DNA of 64,000 bases, taken from positions 62,001 through 126,000 of the forward strand of contig NZ_MKKA01000044.1 of the NCBI RefSeq assembly GCF_001942405.1. Direction: 5' to 3'. The translations under genes were made by a program, and so were the position numbers. Shown piece after piece: positions 36,451-45,975 of this stretch. The DNA is from Ornithinimicrobium sp. CNJ-824. GTDB taxonomy: Bacteria; Actinomycetota; Actinomycetes; Actinomycetales; Dermatophilaceae. A model generated the notes under the pieces. It was not told the origin of the DNA and did not search any database. It was given only the letters and a program-made list of their open reading frames with translations. Numbering within the stretch: the first letter of the stretch is position 1; each line of letters opens with the position of its first letter.

Positions 36451-37004
36451 GCCGCGTCTCTGATCTCGTCGATGCCTACAGGGCCGAGTTGACCTTGACG
36501 TGGAAGGACAACGTCTCGGGCGGCGAGCGGGTCTGGATGCTTGTCTATCCGCCGGACCTCGAACGCCAGATCCGGCACGCGCTCCCGAGTATGGAGTTGG
36601 CAACCACCCAGGCCGCTCGCGGCTGGGTCATCGTCGACGTCACCGACGACTTCGGTCGCTGGCTGTCGTCGCACCGGCACGCTGAGGCGTTCTACGAAGA
36701 GCCGAGCGACCTCACGCAGTCGATCCTCGACCAGTTTGAGATGACTCTGGTCACCCGCATTCGTGACGCGCTCAACGCGGCTCCCGGGAATGCCGTTGTG
36801 GCGCTCGTCGGCATCGGCTCGATCTTCCCGTTCTTGCGGGCATCGAGCGTGATCAAGTCTGTCGATTCCGCGGTGACGGGCCGCCTCCTCGTGCTCTTCC
36901 CCGGGCTTCACGACCCGGAGACTCATTCATTCCGCTTGCTCGACGCGCGTGACGGGTTCAACTACCGCGCTCGTGTCCTCGATCCGCAGAAGGACCTTAC
37001 GTGA
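36447..37004 (+). CDS. brxB: BREX protein BrxB (DUF1788)
   Basis: The protein has 185 residues, a DUF1788 protein: RVWMLVYPPDLERQIRHALP early, and VALVGIGSIFPFLRASSVI with LLVLFPGLHDPETHSFRLLDARDGFNYRA at the end, both typical. In type 1 BREX it is an essential component, probably a structural partner of BrxC/PglX. The start overlaps the brxA stop and its stop overlaps the GTG of brxC, so the three are co-translated. Confidence 0.92.
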   Translation: MSRVSDLVDAYRAELTLTWKDNVSGGERVWMLVYPPDLERQIRHALPSMELATTQAARGWVIVDVTDDFGRWLSSHRHAEAFYEEPSDLTQSILDQFEMTLVTRIRDALNAAPGNAVVALVGIGSIFPFLRASSVIKSVDSAVTGRLLVLFPGLHDPETHSFRLLDARDGFNYRARVLDPQKDLT

Positions 37005-40000
37005 CTACCAACAACGACCTTTTCGTCCGGCCACCGCTGAGCTTCGAGATCCCGAACGACGGTGTTACCAATGTCGACCGGCCTGAAGATTCCAACCAGT
37101 GGGATGTCCTCAAGTACGAACTGGAGAGCTTCGTTTGTGAGGGCGAGTACGAGCACGGCCTCCAGCGCATTCTCGACTCCTACATCGGGCACCGCAACCG
37201 CACGACGCAGCCTGCCGTGTGGGTCTCGGGCTTCTACGGCAGCGGGAAGTCCCACCTGGTCCGCGTTCTCCAGCACCTGTGGGCCGACACCAAGTTCCCG
37301 AACGGGGCAACCGCAAGGGGTTTGACGAATGTCCCGCAGGGCATCCAGGACCAGCTCACGGAACTGACGACGCTCGGCCGTCGGGACGGTGCCGCGCCGT
37401 GGGCGGCTGCGGGTGCGCTTGACCGTAGCGGTGACACCCTCAACTCGGTGTTCCTCTCCATCATCCTTGGGGCGGCGGGACTGCCCACCCGCGTCGCGCC
37501 CGCCCAAGTGGCTCTGTGGCTAGCGGACAACGGACACCTTGACGCCGTCCGTGACCACATCACCTCCAACGGTGGTGACCTTGTCGAAGAGCTGGGCGAG
37601 TACAACCTCAGCAAGCTTCTCGCCAACGCGGTTCTCGCCTCCGAGCCTGACTTCGCCGCATCGGCCAGGGATGTGCGTGCCGCGCTCCGCAGCCAGTTCC
37701 CGCCGGACACGCGTTCGTTCTCCACGGACGAGACGATCGTGTTGCTCAAGAAGATTCTGGAGTATGTCGGTGATGGCCAGGTTCCGCCGTCGCTGATCGT
37801 CCTCGATAGGTGCAGCAGTACATCAGCGGCGACGACGGGCGGGCGATGGAGGTGCAGAACCTTGTCGAGTCAGTGTCGCGGGAACTGAACGGCCGTGTGT
37901 TGCTCGTGGCCACCGGCCAGCAAGAGCTGACTGCCGATTCGACCCTCCAGAAGATCCAGGATCGCTTCACCGTCAAGGTTGTTCTCAAGAACCAGGACGT
38001 CGACGCCGTCGTTCGGCGTGTGCTCTTGAGCAAGGAGCCTGCAAAGAAGCCCGGTCTCGACAGCACCTTGTCCTCGGTCGCGGGGCAGATTTCCCGGCAG
38101 CTCATCGGAAGCAAGATCCAGCACACCGCGGCCGACGACAAGAATCTCGCCGAAGACTACCCGCTGCTTCCGGTGCGGCGTCGGTTCTGGGAGAGCGTGC
38201 TCCGTCAGGCCGACGCCGGCCGTGCCGGTCAGTTGCGCTCCCAGCTCCGCATCGTGCACGAAGCCAACCGCAAGGTCGCGCCGAACGCTGTGGGGACCGT
38301 GGTCGGGGCGGACTTCCTCTACTCCCAGAAGAACGAGGACCTCAACGGCGCTGGCCTGCTCCTCAAAGAGACGCAGACGCTGATCCATGAGCAGGGGGAG
38401 AAGGACTCCCTGCGCGGCCGCATCCTCGGCCTCATCCATCTCATCGGTTTGCTCCCGACATCTGGCCACGGCGACATCGGCGTGCGGGCGACTGCGGACC
38501 ACCTCGTCGACCTGCTCGTCGAGAATCTCGACCATGATGGCGACCGGCTGCGGCAGCAGGTGCCCGCCGTGCTCGAAGCACTCGCCGAGGAGGGCGTCGT
38601 TCAGCAAGACGGCGAGGAATTCCGTCTGCAGACCAAGGCGGGCCGCGAGTGGGACGAGGCGTTCCGCAGGCACCATGCGCAGGTGACCGACAGCGAGATG
38701 AGCATCGAGCGCGACTCGCTGCTGCTGGGAGAGATCCGCCGAGCCCTGCCCGTGAGTATCCAGCAGGGTCGTGCGAAGGAGTCGCGCAAACTCTCTCTCC
38801 ACGCTGACGCCTCACTCCCGCCCGACTCTGACGCGATCCCGGTGTGGCTCCGTTCCGAGTGGGACGAAGGGATCACGGCGAAGCAGTTCACCGAGGCCGC
38901 CCGCAGCCTCGGCGTCGACTCGCCGATCGTCCTCGTCCACCTGCCTCGCCTTCAGGCCCCGGCGTTCGCCGCAGCGGTCCGCAACAAGATCGCCGCACAG
39001 CGAGTGATGGACCAGCAAGGAATCCCCCAGGACGACGAGGGCAAGCAGGCCCGAAGCGCAATGCAGACCCGCCTCAACCGTGCGACGGAGCAGGTTAACG
39101 CCCACGTCCGTGACGTGATCTCCAAGGCCAGCGTGCTCCTCGGCGGGGGTACCCCTCCGAACGGGGTCACTCTGCGCGAGCGCATTGAACTCGGAGCCCA
39201 GGACGCCGCTACTCGCCTGTTCTCGCGGTTCTCTGACGCTGACGACGACCGCTGGCCCCAGGTAATCGCACGTGTAAGAAGCGGATCGGCGGTCGACGCC
39301 CTCAAGGCGGTTCAACACGACGCCGACCCCGAGCAGCACCGTGTCGTCAAGCAGGTGCTCGGCTATGTCGGCCCGGCTGGCACACCCGCGAGCGAGGTTG
39401 AGAAGGCCGTCACCTCGCCGCCGCTCGGCTGGCCGCGGGACGCGCTAATGGCTTCGCTCGGGGTGCTCCTCGACACCGGGGTCATCCGAGCGACGCTCAA
39501 CGGCAGCGACGCGACGACGGCCGACGTGCTCAAGCAGACTCGCCTCGGCAACGTGCAGCTCCGCCGCGAGGTCACCGTCCTCAAGCCCGCCGAAAAGATT
39601 CAGGCACGGCAACTGCTGAGCAGCCTTGGGTTCCCGACCGACAACGACGGACTTGCTTCGGCCGCCGAACAGGCGGTGAAGTCGCTTGTCGACCGCGCGA
39701 AGGGCGTGAGTGGACCTGCCCCGCTCGCGGACATCACCGTGCCGAGCGGCATCCAGGTGATCGTGAGCACGTCTGGCAACGACCGCGTGCACGCCCTGCT
39801 GGCCGCGAAGAGTGAGCTCACGAACTTCAACGACCAGCTCGGGGACCTGGAACGGCGGCTCAAGATGCGGACGTCGTCGCTTGATCTGGCACGTTCGCTC
39901 GCAACGTCAGCCGCGGAGCTGGAGCCCGCGTCGGCGGCCCGCGACCGGCTTGAGACGCTGGCCGTAAGCCGCGACCTCCTCGCCGACGCCGACCCTGTCG

Positions 40001-40458
40001 CCCCGATCGTCAAGGACCTCGCCAGCGCACTCAGAGATGCTATCCACCGCTCGGCAGTTGCATTGCGCGATGCCCGCGCGGCGGCTACCGCAAGCCTCGA
40101 ACAGCAGCCCGCATGGATGGCTCTCGACGAGGCGCAGCGCGAGGCGCTCCTGACGGAACACCGCCTCGGTGCCGAGTCCGAGCCCGACCTCGCCGATCCG
40201 TCGGCCGTTCTGAAGGCTGTTCAGACCCGGCCGCTCCAGGGATGGACTGCCGAGCTCGATGCCATCCCGCAGCGAGCCTCTCGGGTGTTGGAGGCGGCCA
40301 TTCAGCTCACGACGCCTGCTGCAAAGACGACCACGGTGAGGGTCCCGACGGCGAGCTTGAGCCGTGCGGACGAGGTCGAGAGCTACATCGACGCTCTGCG
40401 AACTCAGCTCCTCGACGCCTTGAGCAGCGGCAACGACACCATCGTGGTGAGGGGTTGA
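37001..40458 (+). CDS. brxC: BREX ATPase BrxC (DUF6079 type), one frameshift
   Basis: About 1,152 residues once one G is restored at about 37,809 (CTCGATGAGGTG written CTCGATAGGTG). Walker A is SGFYGSGKSHLVRVLQHLW (from about residue 77). The Walker B segment LIVLDEVQQYIS is exactly where the break lies. BrxC is the large P-loop ATPase required for both methylation and exclusion in BREX. The start is a GTG overlapping brxB. If the break is real, the ATPase would stop after about 295 residues and the system would be dead. Confidence 0.88.
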
Positions 40459-40460
40459 CC

Positions 40461-43400
40461 ATGGCGACGGCACCGACCACGGTCCTGAACTCCGATCAGC
40501 GGCGGTTCCTCGACACCCAGACTCAGCGTGCGCGCGCGGCGGCGCAGCGTGCGGCCGAGGATGCCCTCCGCGCCCTCGCTGTCGCAGAGCCGAGCCGTCC
40601 GGGCTACCTGAATGACGAACAGAACAAGTTGCGCCTCGCGTTGCGCGACAAGGCGCGGCAGCTCGGCGACGACACGTCACGAACGGGCGTGCCGCTCACC
40701 AACCTCATTCATGACGTGGCCTACGAGCAGTGGCATCGGTTGCTGTTCGCCCGGTTTTTGGAGGTTAACGACCTCTTGCGGCACCCGCAGTACCGCGACA
40801 TCCCGCTCTCCATGGAGGACTGCGGCGATCTCGCTTCCGACCTTGGCGAGCCGGACGCTTGGGCTGTTGCTGGACGGTTCGCGTCGGAGATTCTGCCCGG
40901 CGTGTTCCGCCTGACCGATCCCGCGGTGCAGGTGCGATTCGCAGCCGAACACCGCAACGCCTTGGAGCGCCTTCTCCTGGAAATACCCAGCGAGGTCTTC
41001 ACGACTGAGGACGCGCTGGGTTGGGTGTATCAGTTCTGGCAGACGGCCGAGAAGAAGCGTGTCAACGACTCGGGCGTGAAGATTGGCGGGGCCGACCTCT
41101 CGCCCGTCACGCAATTGTTCACTGAGAACTACATGGTGCGGTTCTTACTGGAGAACTCACTTGGAGCGTGGTGGGTTGCCCGCCACCCTGACTCGTCGCT
41201 CCGTGACGGCTGGGAGTACCTGCGTGTCAATGAGGACGGCACGCCGGCCGCGGGCACATTTAGTGAATGGCCCGATCGCGCCAGCGATGTGACGATGATG
41301 GACCCCTGCTGCGGCTCCGGGCATTTCCTCGTCGCCATGTTCGGCATGCTCTGGCGCATGCGCGCTGAAGAGGACAGTCTCACGCCGGCCGAGGCGCAGG
41401 ACGCGGTCCTGCGCGACAACCTCCACGGCCTCGAACTCGACCCACGCTGCACCCAGCTCGCGACCTTCAACGTCGCCCTCGAGGCATGGAAGCAGGGCGG
41501 TTTCCGCGAACTCCCCGCTCCGCAAATCGCGTGCTCCGGTGTACCCGTTCGCGCGGCTCGTCAGGACTGGGAGTCGCTCGCGGGCGACGATGACGATCTT
41601 CGGCGAGCTATGCGTGGCTTGCACTCACTCTTCCAGAACGCTGAGGGTTTAGGGTCTCTTATCGACCCGCGACGTGCAGAGAATGGAGACGGACTGTTCG
41701 GGCGTGATCTCACCGTCGGGGTATCTGCGGAACGAGTGCGTGGCCTACTCGCGACGGCACTCAGAGAAGAGAACCGAGACACGACCGTTCTCGGTCATGC
41801 GGCCAACGACGTCATGCACGCGGCCGACCTGCTTGGTCGGAATTACACGCTGGTCGCTACTAACCCCCCGTATCTCGGTACGCAACGGATGGACGAGGCC
41901 GCGGCCCAGTTCATCGCTGACCGGTTTCCACGATCGAGCTCGGAACTTGCCACGGCAATGCTTGAGCGGTACCTCCCAGAAGGGGCCGGCACCATCGCGG
42001 CCGTCATGCCGATGAACTGGCTCTTTCTAAAGTCTTTCAACTCACTGCGCATCTACCTACTTGACCAAGCCGGTTGGAACGCCGTCGCCCCACTTGGAAA
42101 AGGTGCATTCCAGACAATAACTGGTCAGGTCGTGCAGCCTGCATTAGTGCTGCTCTCCACGCGTCGCCCTCGAGAGATGTTGTTTGTCGATGCTCGCCAG
42201 GCGACGTCAGTCGAAGCCAAGGCGGAAGCGCTAAGGGCCGCCAAGATTGAACTGCCTGCCTTTGACCAGGTTCGGCAGAACCCGGGTTCGATTCTCGACG
42301 CAAGCGCGTTTGGGAAGAGCCTATTGTCGAACTACGCCACCAGCTGGCAAGGGCTGGTGACGATGGACACGTCCCAGTACGTATTGCGCTTCTGGGAAAC
42401 CAGTGGGGACCCCGCTGTGTGGGAGCGCTACGTTACAGCGCCATCCAAAACAGGTGCCAGCACTGGACGGCAGTATTTCCTCCGCTGGGAATCTGGGCGG
42501 GGCCGGCTCCAGTCGTCGAATGCACACAACTTCAACCCTCCCTCTGTACTCGGAAAGAGGGGTGTGCTCGTGGGTCAGTCGAGCCTTCGAGTCACTCTGT
42601 ACAATGGCGAGATGTTCAACGACGCTTCGGCGCCAGTAATCCCAATCAACCCTGACGACTTGGGTGCGGTATGGCAATATTTGCAGTCTTCTGAGTACGT
42701 CCAGGCGGTTCGTCGTTTGAACTCGAAGGTCGTGGTGAATCCGGGCTATCTCATCAGGGTGCCGTTCGATCGTGAGCGCTGGCGGCAGGTAGCTGAAGAC
42801 GCGGGCGCCGTAATTGCGAACGCTACCGGTGACCCTACGCAATGGTCGTTCCACGGGAAAGTGGTCGGTTCTGACCATCCGCTGCAAGTTGCAGTGGCGC
42901 GACTTCTCGGATACGGATGGCCTGATCAGATAGAGGATGACTTGGATTCCCTCGTGGACCGCGATGGCGTAGCTGCATTGGTGGCTCTCCCAGGTGAGCC
43001 TGACCTCTCCACGCGACTCCGCGAAGTCCTCAGCGTTGCGTACGGCGAGGAGTGGTCGGGGGCCACTGAGAGAAGGCTGGTGGCCGATGCGGGCGGCAAG
43101 AACGGACGGCTCGAAGACTGGCTCCGCGACTCGTTCTTCGTCCAGCACGTCAAAGTGTTCGACAATCGACCGTTCCTGTGGCACATCTGGGACGGTCGCA
43201 AGGACGGGTTCTCGGCGATCGTCAATTTTCACAAGCTCAATCGGCGCACGTTAGAGAAGCTGACCTTCACTTCTCTCGGTGCGTGGATCGATCGACAAAA
43301 GCACGAGGCCCGCGCCGAGCGTGCCGGGGCCGATGCGCGTCTCGCCGCTGCTGAGGCCCTCCAGCACAGGCTCAAGCTCATTCTCGAAGGGGCACCGCCG

Positions 43401-43646
43401 TACGACATTTACGTGCGGTGGAAGCGCATGGCCGAGCAGCCGATCGGGTGGGAGCCCGACCGCGACGATGGCGTCCGCCTCAACATCCGACCGTTCGTAA
43501 CTGCTGATCTGCTCCGGTCGAAGGTCAACGTTCACTGGAGGAGAGATCGTGGGAAGAACCCCGATGGGTCCGAACGGCACAACGATCTGCACCCCACTCT
43601 TGAAGAGCGCCGTGCTGCCAGGCGCGAGGCGGAGGCTGCTGAATGA
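40461..43646 (+). CDS. pglX: BREX adenine-specific DNA methyltransferase PglX
   Basis: The protein has 1,061 residues, full length and unbroken. Motif I is DPCCGSGHFL (about residues 281-290) and the N6-adenine motif IV is NPPY (about 468-471, VATNPPYLG). PglX methylates the BREX site on host DNA and also supplies recognition for exclusion. The ATG at 40,461 follows the brxC stop by two bases and starts a helical N-terminus. Coding between about 42,000 and 43,100 looks more AT-rich than the flanks, which fits an exchanged target-recognition region. The recognition site cannot be read from the sequence. Confidence 0.95.
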   Translation: MATAPTTVLNSDQRRFLDTQTQRARAAAQRAAEDALRALAVAEPSRPGYLNDEQNKLRLALRDKARQLGDDTSRTGVPLTNLIHDVAYEQWHRLLFARFLEVNDLLRHPQYRDIPLSMEDCGDLASDLGEPDAWAVAGRFASEILPGVFRLTDPAVQVRFAAEHRNALERLLLEIPSEVFTTEDALGWVYQFWQTAEKKRVNDSGVKIGGADLSPVTQLFTENYMVRFLLENSLGAWWVARHPDSSLRDGWEYLRVNEDGTPAAGTFSEWPDRASDVTMMDPCCGSGHFLVAMFGMLWRMRAEEDSLTPAEAQDAVLRDNLHGLELDPRCTQLATFNVALEAWKQGGFRELPAPQIACSGVPVRAARQDWESLAGDDDDLRRAMRGLHSLFQNAEGLGSLIDPRRAENGDGLFGRDLTVGVSAERVRGLLATALREENRDTTVLGHAANDVMHAADLLGRNYTLVATNPPYLGTQRMDEAAAQFIADRFPRSSSELATAMLERYLPEGAGTIAAVMPMNWLFLKSFNSLRIYLLDQAGWNAVAPLGKGAFQTITGQVVQPALVLLSTRRPREMLFVDARQATSVEAKAEALRAAKIELPAFDQVRQNPGSILDASAFGKSLLSNYATSWQGLVTMDTSQYVLRFWETSGDPAVWERYVTAPSKTGASTGRQYFLRWESGRGRLQSSNAHNFNPPSVLGKRGVLVGQSSLRVTLYNGEMFNDASAPVIPINPDDLGAVWQYLQSSEYVQAVRRLNSKVVVNPGYLIRVPFDRERWRQVAEDAGAVIANATGDPTQWSFHGKVVGSDHPLQVAVARLLGYGWPDQIEDDLDSLVDRDGVAALVALPGEPDLSTRLREVLSVAYGEEWSGATERRLVADAGGKNGRLEDWLRDSFFVQHVKVFDNRPFLWHIWDGRKDGFSAIVNFHKLNRRTLEKLTFTSLGAWIDRQKHEARAERAGADARLAAAEALQHRLKLILEGAPPYDIYVRWKRMAEQPIGWEPDRDDGVRLNIRPFVTADLLRSKVNVHWRRDRGKNPDGSERHNDLHPTLEERRAARREAEAAE

Positions 43647-45975
43647 CGCTCGTCCGTGCCTTCGTCGCCAAAGCACTCCGTGACGCCGCCGCCTTCAACG
43701 CGGGCGCGAACTCGCGCCCGCCGCCGTGCTCTGGTCCGACCCCGGTTACGCCTGGGCACCCGTGATTCGCAGCCTCCAGGAGGCAGTTCCCATCCTCGTT
43801 CTCGGTGAGTACGACCCCGCAATCGCCCAAGGCCCGGCCCTCTGGCTTCGAGCTGTGCTCGCTGCGCCAGATGTAGCAGAATTGCCACCTCATCTCGCCG
43901 AGCGCGATGAGCGCAACCCGTGGGTCATCTACCTGCCCGGCATCAACCGAGGTTCCGTCGCCGAGGCCTCCACGCTCGACGACTCGCTCGCACCGCTCGC
44001 AGACATCACAATTCGCTCCAACTGGTGGCCCTCCGCCCTCGGGCAGACTCCGTGGACGCCGCACTCGTTCCTGGCATCCAAGCAGGGTGCCGGGCTCGAC
44101 CTCGCCAGTGACGCCGCAACCAAGGCCGCCCTTGGGGAGGTGCTCGACAAGCTTCTTCTGGAAGACGTCGATGACTTGAAGCGCAAGGGGAGGCTCGACT
44201 CCTCTCGACTGCGGCATCTCGTCCTCAACGACCACGTCCGTACCCTCCTCGACTGGATGGACGATCCCGAAGTCACGCGCGTCTCGCTGACCGGCGTGCG
44301 GTGGAAGGCACTTATCGCTTCCTGCCAGGACACCTACGGGTTCAGCCCGGAGAAGGACGGCGCGCTCACCGCGGCAAGCAAGCTCGGAAGCCGCGCCGGA
44401 GAGTGGAACGCAGTCTGGCAGCGGTTCGCCGAGAACCCCGCGCGTTATCCGAACATCCCTGGCCTCCTCGACCAGGCCCGTCCCTCGGTCGTGCCGCTCT
44501 TCGGAGACACCGACCCCCACCCCGACTCCTGGCCCTCGTGGAACCGGGATCAGGAAGAATCGTTGCGGGCTGCCCTCGGCGCCCTTGCGACGTATCAAGA
44601 CCCGCGCGGCCGGATCGTGGAACTCGCTGCCGCACATGCGATGCGGGAAGAGAACGTATGGGCCGCGCTTGGGCAGGCTCCGCTCGCACGCGCCGTCGGA
44701 CACCTTGCCGAACTGGCCGATCGCGTTGCGACCGCGTCGTCCGCGTCAGACCTCAAGGCGCAGGTCAGGTGGTATGGCGATGAAGGGCACCTGATCGACG
44801 ATCTTGCATTGCGGGCCATCGCGTCGGCGAAGACTGCACAAGACCGGACCGCGGTCGCAGCGGCGCTCGGGACGCTCTACGACTCCTGGGTGGACGAGTC
44901 AGCGCGGTCGTTCCAGAAGGCCGCGGTAGCTGGATACGCCGGAGAAACGGGCCTGGCCGTCGAAGCGGGTACCGCCGTCGTCTACGTCGATGCGCTGCGC
45001 TTCGACCTAGCCACACGCGTGGCTCGGCGATTGTCGCCGCTCGTCGCCACCGTTGATACGCGGCTGGCCGCATTCCCCAGCGTCACCCCGACCGGGCAGC
45101 CGGCGGTCGCTCCCATCGCGATCACCGCGGGTGGCGGCGCAGCCTTCGACGCCGCAGACGATCAAGGCCGCTCCCTCACGGGCTCAGTCCTGCGCTCGGC
45201 GCTCGCAAGTGCGAACGTCCAGTTCCTGGAATGGGACGCCGCAGACATCGGAGACCCGACCGGCAGGGCGTGGACGCAAACCAACTCGATCGACTCACTC
45301 GGCCACTCCCACGGGCATGCTCTCGCCGACCTCGTCGACCAGCAGCTCGACCTCGTCGCCGAACGCGTACGTGGGCTTATCGATGCAGGTTGGCGGAAGG
45401 TCGTCATAGTTACCGACCATGGGTTCCTCCTGCCCGGCCTAGCAGCGCAGAAGGTGACCCTGCCGTTGCAGGTCACCGAGGGTGACGCGGCCCGCAAGCC
45501 TCGTGTCGCGCGCTTGAAGGCGGCCGCGGCGCGGCCGGATTTCCCCATTCTGCCGTGGACCTGGGATTCGTCGGTCGAAATGGTGAGCGCCCCGGGAAGC
45601 GCGGCATTCGAGGCAGGCCGTCTGTACGAGCACGGCGGACTGAGTCTGCAAGAGTGTCTAGTCCCCGTCGTCACGGTCACGCCTGGTGACTCCCTCGTGG
45701 CTCCGGTGCAGATCGAGGGCGTCCGGTGGACCGGGCAGCGATGCCGCGTCGACTACGGGCCCACCGAGGCCGAAATCGTCGCTGAGATTCGGCTCCGACC
45801 TGCCGACGCGTCGAGCGTCGTGGGCGGCCCAAGGCCACCCGCCGAACCCGGTGAGGTCAAGGTGCTCGTTGATGAAGAACAGGCCCCTGCTGGGGCGACC
45901 GCCTGGGTCGTGTTGCTGGATGAGAACGGCGGGGTTCTCGCCCAGACGCAAACGACGGTGGGAGGTACCGCATGA
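43643..45975 (+). CDS. pglZ: BREX PglZ protein, alkaline-phosphatase fold (one frameshift)
   Basis: About 777 residues if one base is restored near 43,708 (GCG?AACTCGCG region), joining MTLVRAFVAKALRDAAAFNAGA to LAPAAVLWSDPGY. The PglZ metal-hydrolase core is visible: VVYVDALRFDLATRVA and later VIVTDHGFLLPG. PglZ proteins are a constant BREX component and some have nuclease or phosphodiesterase activity. The ATG overlaps the pglX stop (ATGA) and the gene ends overlapping brxL. Confidence 0.9.
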
